From contig JASANZ010001868.1 in the NCBI GenBank assembly GCA_030849805.1, positions 1 through 20,561 of the forward strand: a stretch of DNA of 20,561 nucleotides, given 5' to 3'. The first letter of the stretch is position 1, and each line of letters opens with the position of its first letter. The position numbers were made by a program, and so were the translations under genes. The DNA comes from Sergeia podlipaevii (lineage: Eukaryota > Euglenozoa > Kinetoplastea > Trypanosomatida > Trypanosomatidae). Of the stretch, positions 8,739 to 17,500 are shown in pieces. A model generated the notes under the pieces. It ran no database searches and was not told the DNA's origin. It saw only the letters and a list, made by a program, of their open reading frames with translations.

Positions 8739-8768
8739 CTTGTTTGTGATGATTAAAAAAAAAAAAAA
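8739..8768 (-). promoter_or_regulatory. Candidate trans-splice acceptor for the RING gene
   Basis: Fourteen T on the coding strand (plus A run 8755-8768) are followed about 15 nt later by the first AG, complement of 8739-8740, giving a 5' UTR of about 135 nt. A second candidate is the CTCAG whose AG is the complement of 8651-8652, closer to the ATG but with a poorer pyrimidine tract. Confidence 0.5.
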
Positions 8769-9414
8769 GTGCCTTCACAAGAAAAAGAAACGGAGGGGAG
8801 GAAACGGAGCAACCAGAAAAGAAAAAATAAAAATCGTGTCAAAATAGAGGCAAAAATAAGGAGTAGTGTGCTACAAAGATTAAGTACAGTTAAAGTGCAG
8901 AAAAAAAAAAAATAGAAGTCATCATGTACACCTGCGCGCGCATTGATGACCTCATTACTTGAGTAAACACGAAGTCAAGAGCATCAGATTTCTACTCTTT
9001 AGTCTTTCCTGTGCGTACATTGTTGTTGGTGTTGCTGTATATTTATATATAAAAATATATGTTTTGCTATGCATGAGTTGATGTGCCTCGTAAAATAGCA
9101 CTGACAGCAATACGGCCACATTCCTGTAACAGAAAAAAAAAAAATGCGACGAATGCTGAAAAAAGGGGAAAAAGAAAAATATAGTACATGATAAATATCA
9201 ACAAATCCAACCCACACACGCACCAGTATCTGATAAGAAACAACAAAGCGACAGGAGGTAAGACAGAAAAAAAAAACTTTGAGCTAAGCACAGCAGCTCC
9301 ATTTATTTTCCCCTCTCCTACCTGATCTTCCCTTTTTGCTGTAATACTTACTGGTCCGCCCACTACCACCACACCGCCATCAGGGCAGTGCCTACCTAAA
9401 GCACGAAAGCAATA
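8769..9414. other. Spacer downstream of the CCDC42-like gene
   Basis: This stretch is the likely 3' UTR of the CCDC42-like gene. It holds several A runs (near 8900-8912 and 9131-9144) and a TA-rich patch near 9041-9060. A GC-richer patch with alternating CG lies at about 8925-8960. Minus-strand open frames here are built from poly-T-derived Phe runs and are not convincing. Confidence 0.45.
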
Positions 9415-10296
9415 TCACCTGCCTCCCGCGCCGGTCGCACGCGGAAGCTCTTGATGCTTTCGGATAATGGCTTGAAAGTCCTCTAGGCAGTCGCCGATAA
9501 TATGCAGCTGGTGCAGCACGTCGGATTCATGTGTATCAATCTTGCCACGCCCAGAATACTTGTTTGTCCACAAGATGCAGCGGTCGTACAAGTTCTTTGT
9601 GGCCATGCTGATATGGCTCACCGTACGTGTGGTGGAGCTCTTCTGCTTGATCTTTCTCTCTAGGTCATCCTGCTTGATCTTAATCGACTTCTGCAGATTT
9701 TCAAACGTAAGTTGCAATTCATTGAGTTGGTTCTGCAGAGACACGTTTTCGTTGTTGCGCCGCTGACGTGCCAGATTGAGGGCGTTCTTGTTTCGCAACA
9801 GGTCGTCCTCTAGCTGTGTCTTGCGTAGCTGAAGAACCTTTGTGTTGTCCTGCAGCGTCATCCAGCGAGCGATGATGTCTTGCGGCTCTTGATACTCATC
9901 TCCATCGTTGCGCTGGAGCACCTCCTCAAGAAATATCTGGTACTTGGAGAATTTCTCGTAGTCCTCCCTCATCTCGTCTCGTCTCTCCTCTAAGCTTCGA
10001 AGCTTAGCTGAAAGCTGCTTGATTTGCTCCTCGCGCTCCTTGCGCAGCTTCTCCTCTGTGACTGCTTTTTTAGTCGCTCTACTACGCTTGATTTCATTTT
10101 CTTGAATAAACTTGTAGTACTGCACCAGCATGTCCTGGAGTTCAGCGCGGTCGTGTGTAAGCTGGTCCTCACCTTCGCGCACCCGCGCCATGCGCTGATT
10201 GTAGTCCTCGCGCTTCGCTTCTAGCTCCTGCTGCACCTCTAGCACTGCCCTACGGAGCTTCGTGGCTGCCGTGATGCTATCTAATGTGGTCGTCAT
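9415..10296 (-). CDS. DUF4200 axonemal coiled-coil protein, CCDC42/CFAP73 family
   Basis: This 293-residue, highly charged, mostly coiled-coil protein carries the DUF4200 region at about residues 15-135. Family-like segments are KFIQENEIKRSRATKKA (62-78), YQIFLEEVLQ (119-128), IIARWMTLQ (141-149) and ISMATKNLYDRC (229-240). They line up in order along the whole length of human CCDC42 as I recall it. CFAP73 (MIA2 in Chlamydomonas) tethers inner-arm dynein f/I1 on doublet microtubules, and CCDC42 is needed for sperm flagella. A flagellar axoneme role therefore fits a trypanosomatid. The start at 10296 is the first ATG; the frame extends 10 codons further upstream only to a TTG. I cannot separate CCDC42, CFAP73 and CCDC38 orthology from sequence alone. 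Confidence 0.87.
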   Translation of the reverse strand: MTTTLDSITAATKLRRAVLEVQQELEAKREDYNQRMARVREGEDQLTHDRAELQDMLVQYYKFIQENEIKRSRATKKAVTEEKLRKEREEQIKQLSAKLRSLEERRDEMREDYEKFSKYQIFLEEVLQRNDGDEYQEPQDIIARWMTLQDNTKVLQLRKTQLEDDLLRNKNALNLARQRRNNENVSLQNQLNELQLTFENLQKSIKIKQDDLERKIKQKSSTTRTVSHISMATKNLYDRCILWTNKYSGRGKIDTHESDVLHQLHIIGDCLEDFQAIIRKHQELPRATGAGGR

Positions 10297-10351
10297 TGTA
10301 GTAATAAAAAAGTAAATAAACACCAAGGTAAATGACCGCGTATATATTCGT

Positions 10352-10378
10352 CTAGTGCGTCAAAGTAAGTAAAAAAAA
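10352..10378 (-). promoter_or_regulatory. Candidate trans-splice acceptor for the CCDC42-like gene
   Basis: A T8 run and T-rich stretch on the coding strand lead to CACTAG. The AG is the complement of 10352-10353, and no other AG lies between it and the ATG at 10296. The 5' UTR would be about 55 nt. Confidence 0.55.
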
Positions 10379-11094
10379 GTTCCCTCTCAATGTTCTAAAG
10401 TGCAAGGCGTCCTTGTGTCTACTTTTTTTTCCCTTTCTTCCTTCCTTCCTATGCACGGCAGAAATGCAGAATAGAAAACAACACCAGCACTGTTCTTGGA
10501 GAAAATATGTGTTCTAGCGCAAGGAAAAGAAAGAGGCCCGTGCCCTTCCAGACTTGCGTGTTTTGCTTTCGGACACCTTATGTCTCGTATTGCTCACTCA
10601 AGAGGTGACGATCTAGATGTAGCGAAGACGGGTACAAAAAGAAAGAAAGAAAGAAAAGCAAATAGCAATAAAAAAAGAAAAGTGAGACATTGGACAAAAT
10701 TTATAGTGCGTATGATAATTTGAGTGAAGAAAAAAAAAAAAAGAGACAAACTCCACATTTCAAAAATGCTTTATTTACTGTTTGTGTATAATTATTGCAT
10801 TAACAGCTGTCACTTGCTGAGTGCAGTGAATGCGTAGCTATCTCCTGAGTACTACCGCAAGTGTTCCTCGTTTCCTACTGTGTGTGTCTGTGTTTTCTTT
10901 GTTCTTGTTGTTGTTATCATCTAGTTGGTATACACAGTCCGTCCTACTTCCAAAAGTAGGCCCTTCCCCAGCGTACCAACACCCACCGCCACCACCACAC
11001 CCCCAACTACAGAAAAGAAAATATAAAAATAGCAGGTCTGCTCCCCACTGCCCCGTGCTCTCACGGACACGCGCAACTCATTTTCTTTTCCCAT
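10379..11094. other. Spacer downstream of the ALADIN-like gene
   Basis: This is the likely 3' UTR of the ALADIN-like gene. It has an AAAG microsatellite at about 10636-10657, an A run at about 10728-10742 and a C-rich stretch near 10975-11010 on the plus strand. A mixed-composition patch at about 10500-10620 contains a 6-bp inverted repeat (10518-10523 with 10553-10558). No gene is supported. Confidence 0.45.
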
Positions 11095-12651
11095 TTATGA
11101 GTGGTAGGAGGGCACAAAGGTGATTGTTTCAGCGTCCTCCACCACAGCCGCGAGCGAGCCCGCTGCGCACCCTTGAAAGCTAGACAAGTGTGACACGTTC
11201 ATCGCCGCCACACCGATAGGGGTGAGGGTCACGTGCCGCTCGCGGTACCCATACCGGCAGACTACGAGATGGCCCGTTTCAACAGCGATCCAGAGTCGGC
11301 GCTTGCTGCACGCGAAGGTGCGCACACACCCACCTACTCCGCGGCATACCGCGGTGGAAATAACGCCTAGCACCTCCACCCCAATAAACGGATTAATGCG
11401 CGCCACCATGACGCCCTCAAGACCTTGCGTGTGCATAACAAAGCAGTTGATGCCTACCCCTACAGCCTTTTCAAGGTGTAGCACCGGCGCTGGTGTGCCG
11501 ATGCTGACAGATCCGTAGTTGCTGAGACCCAATTTCGTCAAGACAAGAGATGGATGCCTGCTGATGGCGGAGATAACGAAGGTGTCATCATCGGAGAACG
11601 TGACCCGCCAGATGCCGCCGTTCACGGTTGGCGCCGCGCTGCTCACGACGCTCGCTGGCGTATTGGGAGCACGAGTAATGTCGAGCACATACAAACGTGT
11701 GTACTCGGCGCTACCACAAGCAAGATATCGTCCATCGAGGCACGAAAAGGCTAGGGACGTCACCACTACTCCACGCGCGCAGCGATAAAATAAGCATGAC
11801 GCAACTGCCTCCGCCTCGCGCACACTATCCGGCGACGGCCGCACGGTGTCCTGCGCAAAACCAAGCCTCTGCCTGCCCAGCCCATTCTTGCCTCTTGCAG
11901 GCCCGGAGCCAAATGTAAGCATCCACAGCAGTACTCCTCCCTTGCAGCCTACTGCCAATACATCCTTAGACATGGGCTTCCATGCCAGTGAAAAGACACT
12001 TTTCTGGAAAGCGTGAGTGAGAACGCATTCCACTCTGCTCTCCTCCGCGTTGTACACCACAACACGCGTGCTACCGTCCGTGCTCCCCTCATCCACGGCG
12101 ACTGCAAGCAGCATCAAGTAGGGGTGGAAGGCAACTGTCCGCACCCGCTCAGGGCCAGCGGCGCCACTACTGCTAGCTGCACAAAGCAACCCTTTGGCGG
12201 AGGGGACCGCAGAGGGAAACGCCATTCTCATCATCGGGAGCACCGCAGTTGCTACGCGTAAGGCTTGAAGGGCAAGTGCACCGGGCAGCTTCCACAAGAT
12301 ACACGCAGCCACGCACAGCCCACCGTCATTTTTTGCTAACCCCGCATGGCAGCGGCCTCTGGCACCCTCACCATCGCCGTCCTCCCAGGTATCCTCCGAC
12401 TGAGCGTCCCCCTTGCTAAGCTTGCCCCTCGCCGCACCAGTTGTGTTGAGGCGCCTACTGCTGCTTCCTAGCAAAGTCACCACCTCGGCATTGGCAGCAC
12501 GGTAGAGTGGATAAAGAGCACCACCTAGCTGGGTATACTCTGCTTGCTCGCTGCTTCCGCACAGCTTGCCACATTTCTCTCCAAGTAGGCGTGCATCCTC
12601 GATAAAAGCGTCCGCATCACCTCTTGCAAGCTCCTGAAGGGGCTCAAACAT
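11095..12651 (-). CDS. WD-repeat nucleoporin, ALADIN (AAAS)-like
   Basis: This 518-residue protein has a helical N-terminal part (1-160) and a WD-repeat propeller. The diagnostic stretch is VRTVAFHP (near residue 168), a beta blade ending RVVVYNAE, then SVFSLAWKPMSKDVLAVGC and GGVLLWML (about 214-245). These parallel, in order, the first blades of human ALADIN, including its SLAWKP motif. Later blades include VVTSLAFSCLDGRYLACGS (about 294 onward) and GIWRVTFSDDDTF (about 344 onward). ALADIN sits at the nuclear pore, anchored by NDC1 in animals, and a homologue has been reported in the trypanosome pore. Trp and Asp are often missing from the repeat ends, so the repeats are weak apart from the first two. 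Another WD-repeat protein is the alternative. The N terminus is uncertain, because the nearest pyrimidine tract has no AG before this ATG. Confidence 0.82.
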   Translation of the reverse strand: MFEPLQELARGDADAFIEDARLLGEKCGKLCGSSEQAEYTQLGGALYPLYRAANAEVVTLLGSSSRRLNTTGAARGKLSKGDAQSEDTWEDGDGEGARGRCHAGLAKNDGGLCVAACILWKLPGALALQALRVATAVLPMMRMAFPSAVPSAKGLLCAASSSGAAGPERVRTVAFHPYLMLLAVAVDEGSTDGSTRVVVYNAEESRVECVLTHAFQKSVFSLAWKPMSKDVLAVGCKGGVLLWMLTFGSGPARGKNGLGRQRLGFAQDTVRPSPDSVREAEAVASCLFYRCARGVVVTSLAFSCLDGRYLACGSAEYTRLYVLDITRAPNTPASVVSSAAPTVNGGIWRVTFSDDDTFVISAISRHPSLVLTKLGLSNYGSVSIGTPAPVLHLEKAVGVGINCFVMHTQGLEGVMVARINPFIGVEVLGVISTAVCRGVGGCVRTFACSKRRLWIAVETGHLVVCRYGYRERHVTLTPIGVAAMNVSHLSSFQGCAAGSLAAVVEDAETITFVPSYHS

Positions 12652-13417
12652 GTTGGCAAATGCAAATAGGAGGTAAGGAAAAGGAAATGATATGTGGACG
12701 TGTGCGTGTCAAGCGTGCTAGCTTGGTTTCCTGGTGGTGCTTCCTCTCTCGAAGGTTATCTTGATCCACAAAGATATACTGTGTGTTTGTTAGGGGGGCG
12801 GTTAAATAACGTTTCTGCGTCTCTCTACAATTATTTGAATTGATGTTTGTTAGTTGTAAAGTAGAGTGTGAGCACGTGTCACCTTTCTCTGCCTCTCTCA
12901 CACACAAACACAAGGGGTAAAAATTGTTTACTGCACCTTCTATAAGTAATGAGTTAAGATACGTGCAGCAGAGATACGTCTATTCACACGCGTGGACCAC
13001 TGTATATTGTGAAGTGTGGCAGCCGTGCGTGTGTCGGATAATAATAAAAAATACCCCTTGGCTCAAGAGCGGGGGTTACAATATGTTAAGGAAAATGAAA
13101 AAGAAAATTAAAGAGAAGAAGAAATAACAAGCATTTTGTTGTTGTTAGCAGTAATCGCTAAAAGTAGAAACGAAGGAGTTATGAGCACTTAACATGGAAT
13201 CATATAGCCATTTACATTGCGAATAAAAAGAAAGCAACGATAATGTCAAGCAGCCCTCTCTTTCTCTTTCTCTCCCTCTCTATTTTTTCCCTCTTCCATC
13301 TGCTACAATAAGCTACTCTTTGTTGTTAGTGCTCGTGTGATTAAAAAAAGAAAAAAAAACACCGTTATCCAAATATACCCATGGTAGATGGCCTCCACCC
13401 ACACACGCAAAAGCCAC
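12652..13417. other. Spacer between the NAA10 and ALADIN-like genes
   Basis: The part next to the ALADIN-like gene is pyrimidine-rich on the coding strand (12652-12692), but the plus strand has no CT, so the coding strand has no AG, until 12718-12719. A 44-nt pyrimidine tract lies on the opposite (plus) strand at 13254-13297. Plus-strand A runs (coding-strand T tracts) occur at about 13342-13360. I see no gene or structured RNA. Confidence 0.45.
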
Positions 13418-14122
13418 TTACTTCTTCTTGCCCTTCTTGTTTCCAGTTTTGTTTCCTCCCTTCTTGGGAGTGTCACCGCCAATCTCCTCAAGAAGTTCCG
13501 CCATCGCCGCCTGCATCTCCTGTGCGGTGGGTTTCTTGTTGCCATTCTTCTTGCTATCTCCACTGCCGCCGGAGGTCACTGAGGCTGCCGCGTCATCCGC
13601 ACCGGGAATGGGCTTGTAAATCATGTGCCGCTCGTCGTCAATGTACATGCCCCTATTCGGCTCGTGAAAGAAGTGCTTCATGTGATAGGCGTCCTCGTTA
13701 TCCACGTAGTAGCCCGCCTCCACGCCGGCACAGCGGAAGTGCAGTGTGTCCTGATAAAGATGCAGAGCCGCGTCGTTGGTCTTGCGCACATGCAGCGAGC
13801 AGTAATGAGCCGCATACTCTTCGTCCATCTCCTTCATGGTCGCCCGCATCACGCGTGAGGCAATGCCCAGCTTGCGGTGCGTCCTGAGAACGGCAAGGGA
13901 GGTGATGTGGCCATGCTTCTTCTCTCGGTCCTCCTCGTCATCCATCTTGCCAAGGACGTAGCCAACGGTGTTGCCGCTGTAGTCCTGCTGAACGTAGAGA
14001 AGCTGAGGCCATGAAAGGATATGGAAGAAGTAATATCTCAAGTTGTAGTTCTCGGGGAGGCAGCGAAGATTGCAGTGCTGCATCTCGTACATATCCTCCA
14101 TGGTGGCGCGTCTGAGCTGCAT
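13418..14122 (-). CDS. NAA10: N-terminal acetyltransferase NatA catalytic subunit (NAA10/ARD1)
   Basis: The protein is 234 residues from the ATG at 14122. The frame continues upstream, but that extension is hydrophobic, UTR-like and not conserved. Family motifs are nearly invariant: MQHCNLRCLPENY (14-26, with catalytic-site Glu24 numbered as in human NAA10), SWPQLLYV, VGYVLGKM, HGHITSLAV (70-78), the acetyl-CoA loop R83-x2-G86-x-A88, SLHVRKTNDAALHLY (109-123) and EDAYHMK. NatA acetylates the N termini of nascent proteins after Met removal (Ser, Ala, Thr, Gly, Cys) on the ribosome, together with the NAA15 scaffold. The C-terminal tail (about 180-234) is Gly/Ser-rich and then Lys-rich, ending in a run of lysines, which could help ribosome contact (inference). 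NAA15 is not in the window. Confidence 0.97.
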   Translation of the reverse strand: MQLRRATMEDMYEMQHCNLRCLPENYNLRYYFFHILSWPQLLYVQQDYSGNTVGYVLGKMDDEEDREKKHGHITSLAVLRTHRKLGIASRVMRATMKEMDEEYAAHYCSLHVRKTNDAALHLYQDTLHFRCAGVEAGYYVDNEDAYHMKHFFHEPNRGMYIDDERHMIYKPIPGADDAAASVTSGGSGDSKKNGNKKPTAQEMQAAMAELLEEIGGDTPKKGGNKTGNKKGKKK

Positions 14123-14244
14123 GGCTATAAAGTGAAAATCGCAGAGGGGCGAGAAAACACTGCTTCTTTCAATATATGACTGCTTCCTCCTTATTTCTTT
14201 TTTAAAAAAAATTCCGTATGCACAATAGTGTGATACACACGTTG

Positions 14245-14286
14245 CTATGGAAGCGCATTGGTAACACAAAAGGGGGGAAAAAAAAA
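14245..14286 (-). promoter_or_regulatory. Candidate trans-splice acceptor for NAA10
   Basis: The coding strand has T9-C6-T4 followed by CCATAG; the AG is the complement of 14245-14246, giving a 5' UTR of about 122 nt. Another AG (complement of 14125-14126) lies only 2 nt before the ATG after a T/C-rich stretch, but such a short UTR is unlikely. Confidence 0.5.
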
Positions 14287-14525
14287 TGTTTAAAAAAAAA
14301 TTGTAGGAGTGGGAAAACAAGAGAGTGAAAGGGCCAATTGGATACATAACGTTTATGTTAGCCCGCATTGACGAGTAATCAGCAAGTACAATAAAATAGA
14401 AAAAAAAAAGCGCTCAGCAAAGAAAATATATGTTATAAGCAGAAAAAAAAAATTGGCACCTTGATTTACAAGTAAGAAACAACAACAAGGGAAAAAAAAA
14501 AAATGCGCGCGAACCCACCATTGCA
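14287..14525. other. Spacer between the TFIIIC-like gene and NAA10
   Basis: A short AT-rich spacer with A runs on the plus strand near 14291-14299, 14400-14409, 14441-14450 and 14491-14503. It is probably the 3' UTR of the TFIIIC-like gene; no gene is seen. Confidence 0.45.
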
Positions 14526-17500
14526 CTACATGCCAGGAACTGGACCGTCAAGATGCAGCATATCCCACAACCCACCCGAGTGCACTGTGGCGGTGTAGGA
14601 CACTGACTCTTGGACGGCAGGGGCGCTACAACGCCAGCTAAATGGCCTGCTACTGCTTGTGGTGCCGCCTTCTCCTTCTCCTTTGCGACAGCAATAAGAG
14701 CTGTTCGTGGGCATGGCAGTGCCAAAGCGCCTGAACACACCACACCTCACCAGAAACTCTAGTGCTCCTTCAAAGCAGCGATTGCTCACTAAACCGGTGG
14801 TGGTCATACGGCGTCGGAGATCATCGTGAGAAATTGCAGGCACTCGCAGCACATAGCGATACAGACACGTGAGAAACGACTTCCACACGTACGTATGGAA
14901 AGTCCCATCTACGTGATGGAAGATGCTTGGATACTTCACAGGACACTCGGCCTCGCTCGCCAATATCCGGTGCCGCTCCACCGCCTTGGCTATGCCATCG
15001 GCAGCGCAGTCGTTTGTCAAGGCAGCAATATATTTTAATCCGTCCTCCACGTTTCTCACCGTCCCGTCACCAGCTGGGGGGTCCGTTGGGAGAGACGACA
15101 ACTCCGGCAGTGAGTCTGCAGTGGCCAGAGTGCGGGCTGGGTACAACGCCTCGGCCTTGGCAATAAAGCGCTGCCCTGAGCCAGAGGCAGTGGCTACCTG
15201 CTCGTCTTCATCAGCGTCCTCGTCCTCGTTGTTCTCGTCGTCAGACATGTCTCGTCCTGTAGCCACATCGCTCTCGTCCTCTGCTCGGGTACGCTTGCGA
15301 TTTGGCCTCGCCAGCCCTTCCCTCACTTCAGCAGCAGCAGTAGCCTCTTCTTGAGCCTCTGCTGCCCTGCTCCTCTCCGCCGCGTGCGCCACAGCCGGCC
15401 ACGACAGCGAAGGCAGCCGAAGCTGCGCGATGGAGTCCTCAGGGCTCATACCAGTTGGTGAGGACGATTCTGTGGCAGCAGTAGTTGTAAGATCAATGCT
15501 TGGCTGAGACACCAAGGTCACCTCAAAGTCCTCCGCTTGTAGACGCAGCAGTGGGCCGATCACAAGTTGGCTGGCAGGTCCGGTGCTGGCCGCCATCGCC
15601 TCCTCATCTGCCATGCAAGTCCACTGATGTGCCAGCAGAGCATTTGCGCACTGCCGCGGCGCTGGCCTTGTGAGGCCGGGCAGCACAAAGCCAACGCTGG
15701 TGCGGAGAAACAACCGCGGAACGCGCCCGCGCTGGCCGATGGAGCCCTTGCAAAAAGCAGTGAGTGGAGTGAGAGCCGCCCTGGCTCTCATCGGGATGTG
15801 CGCAGGAAACTCTCGCAGTAAACGCGCGGCGGTGGCACCATTGTAGTGCGCCTTGTCCGTGAGCAGTACCATGCGCAGTACGTCCATAGCCAGCTCCAAC
15901 AGCTGCCCCTCCCGTTCCCTGACCGCAACTGCCGACTCATGAGAAGAGGTCTCGCTCGTCTCTACAACTCCAGGAGCGGCAGCAGCAGCAGTACTGCCAC
16001 CAGTAGGGGTCCCGTCCTTAGCGGGAGCAAAAGAGACTCCAATGCACTTCAACCGCGCCGACACCGCTGCCTTGTCCACATCTCCAGCGGTATTGGGGGC
16101 AGTCAGGTCCGGAGCAAAGGTCGTCTTGGCAATCCTGGAAAGTCGATCTGTAAAGGAAAGCACTGGGAGAACGTTGCGGTTTTCGCTAGAGCCGGAGGGG
16201 TGTGATACCTTCAATAGCGCCACTTGCCGCATCACGTTGCCAAGCACCGCCGCATGCATCACGCTTCGACTCGTCAGATGGTTGTACGTGACCCCTCCCT
16301 GTTGCCAGGCAGCCATGTCAAACTCGGACTTCCCGTCCGGCTCCACTTGCAAGCTGTCGGCGCCGAGTGCCTTACTGCTTGCGGACAGCCGTGCGCCGGG
16401 CTTCACAGCGGGACTAAGTGACCCTAACGCGTGCAAAGAAAGATGCGTGCGGCGGGTGCGATCCACGTCGCGCAGCACCTCTGGTACTCTCCTCGAGCCC
16501 GCACCACTGCAAAGGGCCTTCTCCACCGCGTCAGCAAGAGAAGAGCCCGACACTTCAACCCGGCCGTACTTTCTTCGGCGTGTTGGACGCTTGAAAATGT
16601 CACCCTGCGAGCATTCTGCGATGGTGCGTGTCGCTGAGTTGCGGGTGCTACTACGGCGTGCCCGTGCCCGGGCAGCGGCGGCTGCGGAGGTGCGCTGCGT
16701 AGAGCGGTACTCCACGCGATTGCTGCGGCCGCACCTTTGATAGAGCGCCTCCGCCAGCAGAGACAAGTCCACTCTGAGCACCTTCTGGAGGGCCAGTAAG
16801 CACGGAACACTAGGATTGGGGTTGGCATCAAAGAGAACATCTACCTGCGCCACCATTGACTGAGTGACAGCACTCCACGCCGCCCGCCAGTACCGCAGCG
16901 CCATGTACAGTGTTGAGCCTGGCGTGTAACGCGGCCCGTGTAGAATCAGGCGGTGGTGCACGTCAGGAAAACAGTAGGGCACTAGCTGCAGTTGCGTTTC
17001 CGTAAGTGGAGTGTCAGCAAACGGAGTGAAGGTCGTCTCACTAGTGATGAGCTGGCGCTCCTGTAGAGTGGCGAGGGAATGGCGCAAAGTCTGGTGCCCC
17101 TGCGAGCGACACCATGCCTGAAGACTAGGAGGCAAATGGCGCAGCTGCATATCCCACGCTACGGTGCTGGCCGCAGCCCGTCTTTCCTTCTCCAGCACCA
17201 GAGACTGCGCGTCGGCAGAAGTGCCAGTGTCATTCTCCGCAGTGTAACTCTCCACAATAGAGGCGAGGTCTGCAGTGGGAAGCCCGATGATGATGCAGAA
17301 GGTGCTGAGCGACATGCACTCAAGGACATCATGCACACAAAGTGCGAGGTTTGTGTGCAGCACACAAACTGTGTCGTCTGTCTCCTCGTTCGCCAATGGT
17401 GCTTTCCCCGCAGACCGCAGCTCCTGCACACGCGTATACCATTGCTGCCACAGCTCCAGGTGCAGACGCCCCGCTCGGTGAAGATAATGGCGAGCGTAGC

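Noticed and set aside
8925..8990. Possible C/D snoRNA (TGATGA near 8944)
   Set aside because: No convincing D box (CTGA) at a suitable distance and no terminal stem on either strand.
9067..9372. 101-codon minus-strand open frame with hydrophobic stretches
   Set aside because: The apparent membrane segments come from poly-T runs in a 3' UTR; no start context or family support.
10297..10326. 10-codon extension of the CCDC42-like frame
   Set aside because: It begins at TTG and is hydrophobic, unlike the family; the ATG at 10296 is the first AUG.
12644..12913. 89-codon minus-strand frame overlapping the ALADIN-like start
   Set aside because: Out of frame with the gene, no family resemblance; at most an upstream open frame in the leader.
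14123..14368. 82-codon extension of the NAA10 frame
   Set aside because: NAA10 orthologues start at the MQLRRAT position; the extension is Phe/Tyr/Cys-rich, spans a poly-T/C splice tract and is not conserved.
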